A stretch of 64,000 nt of DNA from Sphingomonas kyeonggiensis (GCF_014196745.1 NZ_JACIEH010000001.1:806001-870000), one strand, 5' to 3'; positions 1 through 7,348 are shown, counted from the first letter of the stretch. Numbers and translations: made by a program. The notes: generated by a model not told the origin, from the letters alone.

Positions 1-833
1 GGCCGATCGAGCGACGCGCCATCGGATATCGCTTCGAGAATGGCGCCTGGAGGGAGGAGCCGACCATGCCGAACGGCGCCTTCGGTCCGATGGGCGGGCT
101 CCAGGTGAGCGCGAATGATTATGCCAAGTGGATCGCCTTCCTGCTCTCCGCCTGGCCGCCGCGCGATGGCCCCGATACCGGCCCGGTCAAGCGGGCCACG
201 GTGCGCGAGCTGGCCCAGGGGCTGAATTTCGTGCGCATGACCCCGCGTATCGGCAGCACGGCAAAGACCGGCTGCATGCAGGGTACGGCCTATGGCAAGG
301 GCCTGCGGGTCTCACAGGATTGCGAGCTGGGGATGATGCTCCACCATGGCGGTGGCTATCCCGGCTATGGTTCGCACATGCTGCTGGTGCCGGAGGCGGG
401 GGTGGGGATCTTCGTCTTCACCAACCGCACCTATACCGGCGCGTCGGGTACCGCCTGGGACGCGATGTTCGCGCTCGACAAGGCGGGGGCGCTCCGCTTC
501 GCCGAGACGCCGGTCAGCCCCGATGTCGCCGCTGCGCTCGATACCGCGCGCGCAATCTATGCGGCGGGCGACGTGACGGTCGCGCAGAAGGCGCTGGCGA
601 TGAATTTCCTGATGGACCGCTCGGCGGCGGACTGGCGGAGCGATCTCGCTGCGCTCCACGCCCAGCTCGGCGCCTGCATCGGTACGGGCGAGCCTCCGCA
701 TCCCACCGGCGCGCTGTCCTCCGCCTTCCGCTGGCAGTGTGACAAGGGGATGCTCGACGGCACGGTGCTGCTCGCGCCCACCACGCCGGTGACGATCCAG
801 TCGCTACGCTTCACGCCCGTGCCGAAGCCTTGA
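1..833 (+). CDS. serine hydrolase (class C beta-lactamase-like), 5' truncated
   Basis: C-terminal part of a beta-lactamase-family serine hydrolase or D-amino-peptidase-like protein. The reading frame is open from base 3, so the gene begins before the window and the Met at 66 is internal. The visible part has the GPMGGLQVSANDYAKW segment typical of the family after the catalytic SxxK region, and an HHGGGYPGYGSH block that corresponds to the third conserved (KTG/HxG-like) motif. The SxxK and YxN motifs must lie upstream and cannot be checked. Substrate unknown. The family call is fairly sure, the function is not. Confidence 0.75.
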   Translation, partial: PIERRAIGYRFENGAWREEPTMPNGAFGPMGGLQVSANDYAKWIAFLLSAWPPRDGPDTGPVKRATVRELAQGLNFVRMTPRIGSTAKTGCMQGTAYGKGLRVSQDCELGMMLHHGGGYPGYGSHMLLVPEAGVGIFVFTNRTYTGASGTAWDAMFALDKAGALRFAETPVSPDVAAALDTARAIYAAGDVTVAQKALAMNFLMDRSAADWRSDLAALHAQLGACIGTGEPPHPTGALSSAFRWQCDKGMLDGTVLLAPTTPVTIQSLRFTPVPKP

Positions 834-867
834 CAATTTAAACCTACCATGTTAGTGGGAATTATAG

Positions 868-1446
868 ATGAGCAAGGCCCCTGGTCTCTCTCGAATCCCC
901 ACCGACCACCCGGTCTGGACCGCGCTTTCCCATTACGTCATCGGCCCCGAGGACGCGGAGCTGAGCTTCGCGCAGCGGCTGGCGCGCGAGAATGGCTGGA
1001 GCCTTGCCGAGGCCGGCCGGGTGATCGAGGAGTACAGGCGCTTCTGCTTCCTGGCGGCGACCGTGGACCATCCGGTCACCCCTTCGGACCAGGTCGACCA
1101 GGCCTGGCACCTGCACCTCACCTATACCCGCGACTATTGGGAGCGCTTCTGCCCCGAGGTCCTGGGCCGCCCCTTCCACCACGGTCCGACGGCCGGCGGG
1201 CGCGAGGAGGGGCATCGCTACTTCACCCAATATGCCGAGACGCTGCGCAGTTACGAGCGCGTCTTCGGCACGCCGCCCGCGGATCTGTGGCCCGACGCGG
1301 GGCGGCGACTGCTCGAGGACCACAAGGCGCGCCGCGTGCATCCGCGCGACGCATTCATCGTGCCCCGGAGGCCATTCCGGATCGCGCTGCCGGTAGCGTT
1401 CGCGGCGCTCTTCGCTCTGGTCCTGGGGCTCTTGTTGAGGAGCTAG
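868..1446 (+). CDS. glycine-rich-domain (GRDP-like) protein with C-terminal membrane anchor
   Basis: 192 aa. The signature DQAWHLHLTYTRDYW (about residues 77-91), followed by a helical region to about residue 155, matches the conserved helical domain of the 'glycine-rich domain-containing protein' family (related to plant GRDPs). Despite the name this protein has no Gly-rich part itself. Residues 171-190 are a single hydrophobic segment ending in RS, so it looks tail-anchored with the domain in the cytoplasm. It lies 6 bp upstream of a TIGR04222-type gene whose product ends in a Gly/Cys-rich tail, so the two very likely form an operon and work together. The start ATG follows a GGGAATTATAG stretch with only a weak ribosome site. 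Molecular function unknown. Confidence 0.8.
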   Translation: MSKAPGLSRIPTDHPVWTALSHYVIGPEDAELSFAQRLARENGWSLAEAGRVIEEYRRFCFLAATVDHPVTPSDQVDQAWHLHLTYTRDYWERFCPEVLGRPFHHGPTAGGREEGHRYFTQYAETLRSYERVFGTPPADLWPDAGRRLLEDHKARRVHPRDAFIVPRRPFRIALPVAFAALFALVLGLLLRS

Positions 1447-1452
1447 GACTTT

Positions 1453-2277
1453 ATGTCGCCCTTCGATCTTACCGGCGGGCCTTTCCTTCAACTCTATGGC
1501 GGGTTGCTGATCCTCACGATCCTCGCCGGTTTCCTCATCCCGCGCTGGCTCCGGCCCGAAGGCCGCACCCCGCGCCGCATCGACACCGATGATCTCGCCT
1601 ATCTCGCCGGCGGCAGCACCCGCTTCGCCGAGGCCGTCGCCACCCGCCTGCTCTCGACCAACCAGCTGGCAATGGACGGCAAGAGCAAGTTCACCCCCAG
1701 CCATCTCGGCAACGGCACGCCCGTGGAGCGCAGCGTGCTCGCGCTGCCCGATGGGGCGGGCTGGAGCAGCGTAGAGGGGGCGGTCGGCAAGCATGCCGGC
1801 AAGATCCGCGAGCGGCTGATCGCCGGCGACCTGCTGATGGGCACCGGCGAAGCGCTGCAGATGCGCTTCTTCCAGACCTTGCCCTACCTTCTGCTGATCG
1901 GCTTCGGCTACACCAAGCTGCTGATCGGCGAGGCGCGGGGCAAGCCGGTCGGCTTCCTGACGATGTTCCTGATCGTCACGGCGATCTTCGCCTTCATCCG
2001 CTTCGCGACACTCGACCGGAGGACCCGCGCCGGGCACGAGGCGCTGGCCGAGGCGCGCGAGCGCAGCGACCGGCTCCGGCGCGCGCCGGCGGGCGGCGAG
2101 ACCGATCTCGCGGTGGCGCTGTTCGGCACCGCAGTGCTGGTCGGCTCGGACTGGGGCGGCTTCCACCAGATGCGTACCGCCAGCTCGGGCGGCGACAGCG
2201 GCAGCAGCGGCGGGGGAGATGGCGGTGGTGGCGGCAGCGGCTGCGGGGGAGGTGGCTGCGGCGGGTGCGGCGGCTAG
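1453..2277 (+). CDS. TIGR04222-type membrane protein with Gly/Cys-rich tail
   Basis: 274 aa. Predicted membrane segments at about 11-30, 144-160 and 168-185, with a soluble part between the first two that contains DDLAYLAGGSTRFAEAVATRLL-like sequence, characteristic of the TIGR04222 family ('near uncomplex'). The last 30 residues (about 245-274) are almost only Gly, Ser and Asp with Cys at 264, 269 and 272. Such low-complexity tails are known for the family and are unexplained. The gene follows the GRDP-like gene by 6 bp and overlaps the convergent flavoenzyme gene by 4 bp at the stops. The tail could be a metal-binding or surface-exposed segment, or a substrate for modification; the sequence does not decide. 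Confidence 0.8.
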   Translation: MSPFDLTGGPFLQLYGGLLILTILAGFLIPRWLRPEGRTPRRIDTDDLAYLAGGSTRFAEAVATRLLSTNQLAMDGKSKFTPSHLGNGTPVERSVLALPDGAGWSSVEGAVGKHAGKIRERLIAGDLLMGTGEALQMRFFQTLPYLLLIGFGYTKLLIGEARGKPVGFLTMFLIVTAIFAFIRFATLDRRTRAGHEALAEARERSDRLRRAPAGGETDLAVALFGTAVLVGSDWGGFHQMRTASSGGDSGSSGGGDGGGGGSGCGGGGCGGCGG

Positions 2278-3176
2278 CGCCGGATCGGCTTCTGCTCGGC
2301 CAGCAGGTTGCGGATGGTGGTGGCGGCGACGCCGGCCTCGCCCATCGCATGGCTGATCTGGTCGAGCCCCCGCGCCACGTCCCCGGCCGCGAACAGGCCG
2401 GGGACGCTGGTGCGTTGGTGATCGTCCACCTCCAGGCAGCCATTCGCATCGGCGCGCGCGCCGACCTGGACGGCCAGTCCCGAGCGGATCACCGAACCCA
2501 GCGCCGGATAGACGCTGTCAAAGGCGAGCCGTCCCCTGGCGGTATCGAAAGCGAGCAGCTCTTCCTCGATCGCATAGCTGCCGCACGGCCCGTCGATCCG
2601 CGCGATCCCGGCTTCGTCGAGCTTCGCCGAATCCGCTTCCGACAGGTCATGCGCCTCGGGGGCGATCAGCGTGACGTCGGCGCTGTAGCCGCGCAGGAAC
2701 AGCGCCTCGGCGACCCCGTGGCTGCCCGTGCCGATCACGCCGATCCGCTTGTCGGTCACTTCATAGCCGTCGCAGATCGGGCAATAGCGCAGCAGCCCGC
2801 GGGCAAGCGCTTCGTCATGCACCTCGCGCGGCATGGCCGGCCGATTGTTCACCACGCCCGTGGCGAGCAGCACCGTCCGTGCCGCGTGCTCGCGCTCGCC
2901 CACCCGTACGCCAAAGCCGTTGTCGAGCAGCCTCAGGCTCTCGACCTCGGCCAGCTCGCGCACCGCGCCGTATTTCTCCGCCTGGGTCAGCATCCGCACG
3001 AGCAGTTCCTTGCCCGAGATGCCCTCGGGAAAGCCCGCATGGTTGCGCGTGCAGGGAATCTGCGCCGCCCGACTCGATCCGCAATCGAACAGCCGGATGC
3101 GCAGGTGGAACCGCGCTAGATAGATCGCCGCGGTGAGGCCGGCAGGGCCGGCGCCGATGATGATGCAATCGTCCAT
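2274..3176 (-). CDS. thioredoxin-reductase-like FAD/NAD(P)-dependent oxidoreductase
   Basis: 300 aa from the chosen ATG at 3176; a longer in-frame extension to 3404 would run through the vapB promoter and is rejected. FAD-binding GAGPAGL at residues 8-14, redox-active CPIC (Cys132 and Cys135) in YCPICDGYEV, a second Rossmann GTGSHG at about 149-154 and a C-terminal GLFAAGDV flavin motif. This is the domain order of low-Mr thioredoxin reductases, but the sequence is not a close match to a canonical TrxB, so the electron acceptor may differ. It is divergent from vapB (82 bp between starts) and convergent with the TIGR04222 gene. Confidence 0.85.
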   Translation of the reverse strand: MDDCIIIGAGPAGLTAAIYLARFHLRIRLFDCGSSRAAQIPCTRNHAGFPEGISGKELLVRMLTQAEKYGAVRELAEVESLRLLDNGFGVRVGEREHAARTVLLATGVVNNRPAMPREVHDEALARGLLRYCPICDGYEVTDKRIGVIGTGSHGVAEALFLRGYSADVTLIAPEAHDLSEADSAKLDEAGIARIDGPCGSYAIEEELLAFDTARGRLAFDSVYPALGSVIRSGLAVQVGARADANGCLEVDDHQRTSVPGLFAAGDVARGLDQISHAMGEAGVAATTIRNLLAEQKPIRR

Positions 3177-3210
3177 TCCAGCCGCAGCGCTTGGCGAGCG
3201 GGGATGTTCC

Positions 3211-3248
3211 TTGACGTCCCACTTGCATGTATATACTATGTATATACA
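3211..3248 (+). promoter_or_regulatory. vapBC promoter with overlapping palindromic operator
   Basis: TTGACG at 3211-3216 and TACTAT at 3234-3239 are separated by 17 bp, a near-consensus housekeeping promoter. A perfect inverted repeat TGTATATAC-TAT-GTATATACA (3228-3248, 9-bp arms, 3-bp centre) overlaps the -10 and ends just before the ribosome site AGGAG (3248-3252). This is the usual layout for autorepression by an AbrB-fold antitoxin. Confidence 0.7.
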
Positions 3249-3258
3249 GGAGATTGTA

Positions 3259-3537
3259 ATGGGCGAAGAATATCGCGCGAAAGTGTTCAAATCGGGCAAC
3301 TCGCTTGCGCTGCGTTTGCCCAAAGCACTTGGCCTGAAAGAGGGCGCGGAAATGAAGGTGCGAGAGGAGTCGGGCCGCTTCGTGGTCGAGCATGCCGACG
3401 CCAAGCGGAAAATTACGGGCGAGGGCTGGATGGGGATGCTGCCCGGCCTGAAGCCGCTTACGCGCGAGGAGCGGGAATTTGAGGCTAGCCCCAGGCCTTG
3501 GGATGATCCCGACTGGAAATGGCCTTCGCAGAAGTGA
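3259..3537 (+). CDS. vapB: VapB-type antitoxin (AbrB/SpoVT fold)
   Basis: 92 aa. The N-terminal KVFKSGNSLALRLPKALGL is the swapped-hairpin DNA-binding domain of AbrB-like antitoxins; the acidic, Trp-rich C-terminus (PRPWDDPDW) is the likely toxin-neutralising part. The start ATG has a good AGGAG site 6 nt upstream and follows the palindromic operator directly. Its 3' end overlaps the vapC ORF. Composition is less GC-rich than the surroundings, consistent with acquisition by transfer. Confidence 0.9.
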   Translation: MGEEYRAKVFKSGNSLALRLPKALGLKEGAEMKVREESGRFVVEHADAKRKITGEGWMGMLPGLKPLTREEREFEASPRPWDDPDWKWPSQK

Positions 3538-3911
3538 GATATCTACTTGATACCAACATCTGTATTCTGCTCTTCGGCGTGGATCACCCGCGATTGCAGG
3601 AGCGGGTGCGCCTCTGTGATGAAGGCGATTTGGCTATCTCTGCGATAACCTGCGCCGAACTTGCTTTCGGCAGCGCCAATGGAAAAATTCCGCACCCTTT
3701 CGTACTTGATGCATTTCTGAGGCAAGTTCCCGTTCTTGACTTCGATCTTGCGGCAGCCAAAGGCGCCTATCCGTTCCTGCCATTCAAGCGAGCCAGTTTT
3801 GACCGACTGATCGCAGCACATGCGATCGCGAAGAGTCTTACGTTGGTCACCAACAATGAACGTGATTTTGCGGATATTTCCGAGTTGAGAATCGAGAACT
3901 GGACCCTGTGA
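3519..3911 (+). CDS. vapC: VapC-type PIN-domain toxin ribonuclease
   Basis: 130 aa from ATG 3519. A GTG at 3534 that overlaps the vapB stop (GTGA) is an equally good start and gives the usual VRYLLDTN N-terminus. PIN-domain acidic residues are present: Asp11 in LLDTN, Glu47 in CAELAFG, Asp95 in FDRLIAAHA and Asp116 in TNNERDF. VapC enzymes cleave RNA (often initiator tRNA or the sarcin-ricin loop); the target here cannot be read from sequence. Codon use is clearly less GC-rich than neighbouring genes. The stop overlaps the GTG start of trmD. Confidence 0.9.
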   Translation: MAFAEVRYLLDTNICILLFGVDHPRLQERVRLCDEGDLAISAITCAELAFGSANGKIPHPFVLDAFLRQVPVLDFDLAAAKGAYPFLPFKRASFDRLIAAHAIAKSLTLVTNNERDFADISELRIENWTL

Positions 3912-4645
3912 CCTTCGCTGCAACCGTTCTAACGCTTTACCCCGAGATGTTTCCCGGGCCGCTCGGCATTTCGCTCGCCGGGCGCGGCCTGCGTGTGGGG
4001 CTGTGGAGCATCGAAGCCGTCCAGATCCGCGACTTCGCCACCGACAAGCACCGCTCGGTGGACGACACCCCGGCCGGCGGCGGGGCGGGGATGGTGATGC
4101 GCGCGGACGTGATTGCCTCGGCGCTCGACAGCGTCGCGCCTGGTCGGCCTATCCTCGCCATGACGCCCCGCGGCAAGCCCCTGGCCCAGGACCGGGTCCG
4201 CCAGCTTGCCGAAGGGCCGGGCGCGATCATCCTGTGCGGCCGGTTCGAGGGGATCGACGAGCGGCTGTTCGAGGCGCGCGAGATCGAGCAGGTCTCGATC
4301 GGCGACTATATCCTTTCCGGTGGCGAGATGGCGGCGCTCACGCTGCTTGACGCTTGCATTCGCCTCATTCCCGGAGTAATGGGCGCGCCTTCCAGCGGCA
4401 TGGACGAGAGCTTCGAAACGGGGCTGCTCGAATATCCGCAATATACCCGACCTGTCGAATGGGAAGGGCGCACGATCCCCGAAGTGCTGCGATCGGGGGA
4501 TCATGCGAAGATCGAGGCCTGGCGACGCCAGCGAGCCGAGATCGATACACGGTCACGGAGACCGGATCTTTGGGAGCGCCATGAGGGCGCTCGGATCCAG
4601 TCTCCCTCTGGCGCGCGGCGACGTAAACAGGACGACACGAAATGA
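3908..4645 (+). CDS. trmD: tRNA (guanine-N1-)-methyltransferase
   Basis: 245 aa. TrmD methylates G37 of tRNAs reading CNN/GNN codons and prevents +1 frameshifting; it is a homodimeric SPOUT enzyme. Typical elements are [12 protein letters not shown] at the N-terminus, the SAM-knot region [15 protein letters not shown] with [11 protein letters not shown], and the C-terminal RRPDLWER segment. The start is GTG 3908, overlapping the vapC stop (GTGA). An alternative ATG at 3947 would remove the conserved N-terminus. The stop overlaps the rplS start (ATGA). The usual upstream partners rpsP and rimM are absent here and vapBC takes their place. Confidence 0.95.
   Translation: MTFAATVLTLYPEMFPGPLGISLAGRGLRVGLWSIEAVQIRDFATDKHRSVDDTPAGGGAGMVMRADVIASALDSVAPGRPILAMTPRGKPLAQDRVRQLAEGPGAIILCGRFEGIDERLFEAREIEQVSIGDYILSGGEMAALTLLDACIRLIPGVMGAPSSGMDESFETGLLEYPQYTRPVEWEGRTIPEVLRSGDHAKIEAWRRQRAEIDTRSRRPDLWERHEGARIQSPSGARRRKQDDTK
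4557..4605 (+). promoter_or_regulatory. long hairpin in the 3' end of trmD, upstream of rplS
   Basis: Nested inverted repeats: GGAGAC (4557-4562) with GTCTCC (4600-4605), GGATC (4564-4568) with GATCC (4594-4598), and GAGCGCC (4574-4580) with GGCGCTC (4586-4592). Together they give about 18 bp of stem with small internal loops. The hairpin is within trmD coding sequence and ends 36 nt before the rplS start. It may affect rplS translation or mRNA processing; this is inference. Confidence 0.4.
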
Positions 4646-5031
4646 ACCTGATCCAGACGCTCGAAGCCGAGCAGATCGCCAAGTTCAACGAGGCGAAGAA
4701 GATTCCGGAATTCCGCCCGGGCGACACCCTCAAGGTCGGCGTGAAGGTCGTCGAAGGCGAGCGCACCCGCGTGCAGAACTATGAGGGCGTGTGCATCGCC
4801 CGTGCCAACAAGGGCATGGGTTCGAGCTTCACGGTCCGCAAGATTTCGTTCGGTGAGGGCGTCGAGCGCGTCTTCCCGCTCTATTCGCCGAACATCGACA
4901 GCATCGAAGTGGTTCGCCGCGGTGTCGTGCGTCGCGCGAAGCTCTATTATCTGCGTGGCCGCACCGGCAAGTCGGCGCGTATCGCCGAGCGCCGCGATCC
5001 GCGTCCGACCGAGGTCGCAGCCGCAGAGTAA
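4642..5031 (+). CDS. rplS: 50S ribosomal protein L19
   Basis: 129 aa, full length for L19 with a slightly extended C-terminus. L19 sits at the 30S-50S interface. Recognised from [37 protein letters not shown]-type YEGVCIAR and the block [36 protein letters not shown]. The ATG overlaps the trmD stop, so translation is probably coupled. A strong terminator follows. Confidence 0.98.
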   Translation: MNLIQTLEAEQIAKFNEAKKIPEFRPGDTLKVGVKVVEGERTRVQNYEGVCIARANKGMGSSFTVRKISFGEGVERVFPLYSPNIDSIEVVRRGVVRRAKLYYLRGRTGKSARIAERRDPRPTEVAAAE

Positions 5032-5051
5032 GCTTCGGCTTCACGCTATTG

Positions 5052-5090
5052 AAAAGGGCGCGGTGGCGATGGTCACCGCGCCCTTTTTCT
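5052..5090 (+). terminator. rho-independent terminator after rplS
   Basis: A perfect 14-bp stem (5052-5065 with 5074-5087), loop GCGATGGT, followed by a T-rich run. It ends the trmD-rplS transcript and overlaps the 3' end of the small minus-strand ORF. Confidence 0.85.
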
Positions 5091-5210
5091 ATTCCCCCCT
5101 TCCTGCAGTCGAGAGCGGGAATTGAGGAGCCGCCCTATCAGCGCGCGGATCCCATCGAACAGCGCGTGCCGATGCTCCACCCAGTCGCGCCCGTAGAAAT
5201 CGTCCGCCAT
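5073..5210 (-). CDS. small ORF (45 aa) coupled to the lipocalin-like gene
   Basis: MADDFYGRDWVEHRHALFDG... , 45 aa. The ATG at 5210 is 2 nt after the stop of the lipocalin-like gene, with GAGGGG just upstream, so it could be translated by coupling. The first 30 residues look like an amphipathic, plausible protein; the last part (GGNRKRAR) runs into the terminator sequence. Not recognised. It may be only a chance frame. Confidence 0.35.
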   Translation of the reverse strand: MADDFYGRDWVEHRHALFDGIRALIGRLLNSRSRLQEGGNRKRAR

Positions 5211-5212
5211 CT

Positions 5213-5719
5213 TCACCCCTCGTCCAGCCGCCGCCAGATCGAATAGGCGGTGGTTCCGTTGCCCGAGGCGCTGGCCGGCACGGCGTAGCGCAGCAGTCCG
5301 TCCTGCAGCACATAGTCCCGCACCTGCCGGCGACCTTCCCAGTTGGGAAAGGACGCACCTTCGATGTCGAAGGTGAGCTGTTTTGTCGCTGCATCGATAC
5401 GGAGCCGGCCGAAATGTGTGCTCGATCCGAGCGCGGCGGCGCGGAATTCCTCTGCGGTGCCGCGCGCCTTGTCGCCTGCGGCGAAGGCGGGGCGGTCGCG
5501 GCGGAAGATCTGCAGGCTGTAGCGCCCGGCCTTGTCGATGATCAGCAGCCCAAGCGGATGCGCGCCGTAATTGGTGGTGCGCTGCCCGTCGGCGAGCACT
5601 TCATAGGCTGAATCCATCACCCAGGTACCGGCCAGTCCCGGTGCCTCGTCCCCGCTGTGCGCGTCTCCGTTTCCCGCCGCGGCCAGCATGCCGGCGGCGG
5701 CGATGAGCTGTTTCACCAT
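5213..5719 (-). CDS. lipocalin-like-domain secreted protein
   Basis: 168 aa from ATG 5719, which has GGAGGAA upstream; a TTG at 5734 is a poorer choice. An N-terminal hydrophobic segment (MVKQLIAAAGMLAAAG) suggests export. The body has GLAGTWVMDSAYEVLADG, GLLIIDKAGRYSLQIFRRDR and a C-terminal barrel-like region, as in the lipocalin-like (Lipocalin_5) family. Ligand unknown. It is divergent from the CGNR regulator, with a pair of direct repeats between them that probably control it. Confidence 0.7.
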   Translation of the reverse strand: MVKQLIAAAGMLAAAGNGDAHSGDEAPGLAGTWVMDSAYEVLADGQRTTNYGAHPLGLLIIDKAGRYSLQIFRRDRPAFAAGDKARGTAEEFRAAALGSSTHFGRLRIDAATKQLTFDIEGASFPNWEGRRQVRDYVLQDGLLRYAVPASASGNGTTAYSIWRRLDEG

Positions 5720-5734
5720 GTTCCATTCCTCCAA

Positions 5735-5802
5735 GTAACCTGTCGAATCGGTTACATGGATGTGTTGCGCCGGCGAATGTAACCTGTCAATTGGGTTTCA
5801 TG
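5735..5802. promoter_or_regulatory. tandem operator-like repeats between lipocalin-like and CGNR genes
   Basis: Two 24-bp copies at 5735-5758 and 5779-5802 agree at 20 of 24 positions and lie 44 bp apart (about four helical turns). Each begins GTAACCTGTC and ends GGTT(A/T)CATG. The first copy contains the dyad GTAACC-N9-GGTTAC. The second overlaps the CGNR start codon. They are probably binding sites for the CGNR regulator itself. Confidence 0.5.
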
Positions 5803-6378
5803 AGCGATCCCGAGCTTCCCGAACTGCGCAACGGTTTTCACTTCCGGGGCGGGCATCCCGCGCTCGATCTGGTGGCGACACGCACCGGGCGCCTGAAGCC
5901 CATCCAGCGTGAGTTGCTCGCGGAGCCCGACGACCTCGCGCGCTGGCTGGTCGCGGCGGGTTTCACGGGATCCCCCCTCGCTGCGACAGCTGAGGATCTG
6001 GAGCGCGCCTGGACGCTGCGCGAGGCAATTCACGCGATCGTCGATAGCCGGCTCGCTGGCGGGCAGGACGCGCCAACCGATATCGCGCAGGTCAATGCGG
6101 CCGCGGCAGGATCGCCGGCAGTGCCCCAGATCGGCCCGGACGGGCAGGCGCGTCTGCAAGGTGGTGTGACCGCGCTGCTCACCACCCTGGCGGGAGAGGC
6201 GGCCCTGCTGCTCGGCGGCGATCAGGCCGCGCGCATCCGCCGCTGCGAGGCGGACGGATGCGCGATGCTCTTCCTCGATACCTCACGGGGCGGTGAGAGG
6301 CGCTGGTGCTCGATGAAGCGCTGCGGCAACAAGGCCAAGGTAGCCGAGTTCCGCAAGCGGAAGCGGGGAAATGCCTAG
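5800..6378 (+). CDS. CGNR zinc-finger (ABATE-domain) transcriptional regulator
   Basis: 192 aa from ATG 5800. N-terminal ABATE (DUF1470) domain with HFRGGHPALDLVATRTGR at 14-31, then a C-terminal CGNR zinc finger: Cys149, Cys154, Cys170 and Cys175 in CEADGC...RRWCSMKRCGNKAKV, ending in a basic tail. Family members are predicted stress-related regulators that sense a small ligand through ABATE. It is divergent from the lipocalin-like gene, and its 3' end overlaps the convergent DUF2383 gene by 4 bp. Confidence 0.85.
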   Translation: MSDPELPELRNGFHFRGGHPALDLVATRTGRLKPIQRELLAEPDDLARWLVAAGFTGSPLAATAEDLERAWTLREAIHAIVDSRLAGGQDAPTDIAQVNAAAAGSPAVPQIGPDGQARLQGGVTALLTTLAGEAALLLGGDQAARIRRCEADGCAMLFLDTSRGGERRWCSMKRCGNKAKVAEFRKRKRGNA

Positions 6379-6827
6379 TCGGCCGCCTGCAGCAGGTCCC
6401 GCAGCTTCTTCGTCGTGTCGTGCCCCTTGAGCACCGACGTATAGCATTCGCGGACCACGCCGATTGCGCCCGGCGACATGCGCTCGTCCGCCAGCACCCG
6501 GTCGAACTCTTCCTTCAGATAGTCCTCGCCGCGTTCGATCTCGCTCAGGATCGCGGCGTCGCCCCCGCCCAACACGCGGCGGAAATCCTCCACCCGGCGG
6601 TGGATCGTCGCGGCGGTCGAGCCATATTCGGCCGGCGTGCCGCCCAGTTCGCGGCTCTTGGCCGAGAGCGCATCGATCACGCGGCGGCGCTCGTCGGCCA
6701 TGTCCTCGAAGAACTGCACGAAGCGGCCGGCATCGGCATGCCTGGCCGAATGCTCGTAACCGCGCACGCTGTCGATGGTGGTGACGATCAGGTCGTCGAG
6801 CTTGGACACGTCATGGTTGGTGGTCAC
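6375..6827 (-). CDS. PA2169-type four-helix-bundle protein (DUF2383)
   Basis: 150 aa, all-helical. LDDLIVTTIDSVRGYEHSA near the N-terminus and the internal ALSAKSRELGGTPAEYGS plus VRECYTSVLKGHDTTKKLRDLL fit the ferritin-like PA2169/DUF2383 family, often linked to general stress. The biochemical role is not established. The start ATG is preceded by GAGGAGAGCCC, a good ribosome site. Confidence 0.85.
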   Translation of the reverse strand: MTTNHDVSKLDDLIVTTIDSVRGYEHSARHADAGRFVQFFEDMADERRRVIDALSAKSRELGGTPAEYGSTAATIHRRVEDFRRVLGGGDAAILSEIERGEDYLKEEFDRVLADERMSPGAIGVVRECYTSVLKGHDTTKKLRDLLQAAD

Positions 6828-6907
6828 GCGGGCTCTCCTCGTAAATCCTTGCGAAGAGAACCCCGCGCACCGCCGCGGGTTGCGGAAAATGAAGGTTAGC
6901 CAGGTGT

Positions 6908-7285
6908 TTACGCGTAGCTGACGATCTCGAACTCGGTGCCGTCGTGGTCGAGGAAATAGAAGCGCCGGCCCGGATCGTAATCGGCATGGGCGAACGGGAT
7001 CAGTCCCGCCTTCATCACCCGCCGCTCGATCTCGTCGAGATCGTCGACCAGGATACCGACATGGTTGAGCGGCTTGCCCTTCTCGAAGGTCGACTGGTCG
7101 GGAGCCTCGGGCGGGGCGTAGACCGCCAGATAGGTGCGCTCGTCGCCGACATGGATGGTGCGCCCGCCGTCGCGTGCCGGGCCTTCCCAGCGGATGTGCC
7201 AGTCGAACAGGTCGCCGAGCAGCTTCGCCGCGCGCTCGGGGCTGCGGACGGTGATGTTCACATGCTCGATATAGGGCTGGGACAT
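6908..7285 (-). CDS. VOC-family protein (glyoxalase/dioxygenase fold)
   Basis: 125 aa from ATG 7285, with GAGGAAAGGAAAT upstream. Two betaalphabetabetabeta units: IEHVNITVRSPERAAKLLGDLF at the N-terminus and NHVGILVDDLDEIERRV in the middle, ending YFLDHDGTEFEIVSY. His and Glu residues at the usual metal-binding places are present. Likely a lactoylglutathione-lyase-like or resistance protein. It is divergent from soxR and shares a perfect SoxR box, so it is probably activated by oxidised SoxR under redox-cycling stress. Confidence 0.85.
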   Translation of the reverse strand: MSQPYIEHVNITVRSPERAAKLLGDLFDWHIRWEGPARDGGRTIHVGDERTYLAVYAPPEAPDQSTFEKGKPLNHVGILVDDLDEIERRVMKAGLIPFAHADYDPGRRFYFLDHDGTEFEIVSYA

Positions 7286-7328
7286 GGATTTCCTTTCCTC
7301 ATTGGATGCCATGCCGCGAGCAGCTACA

Positions 7329-7348
7329 ACCTCAACCTAAGTTGAGGT
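7329..7348. promoter_or_regulatory. SoxR box
   Basis: ACCTCAAC-CTAA-GTTGAGGT is a perfect 8-bp-arm palindrome with a 4-bp centre, matching the known SoxR operator (CCTCAAG-TTAA-CTTGAGG type). On the minus strand TTGACC lies just before it and TAGCTG 19 bp further, the overlong spacer typical of MerR-type activated promoters, here pointing into the VOC gene. Confidence 0.8.

Noticed and set aside
862..2166. 434-aa minus-strand ORF
   Set aside because: Antisense to the GRDP-like and TIGR04222 genes; no recognisable domain, a product of high GC content.
3177..3404. N-terminal extension of the flavoenzyme
   Set aside because: Would cross the vapBC promoter and vapB; the FAD motif begins 8 residues after ATG 3176.
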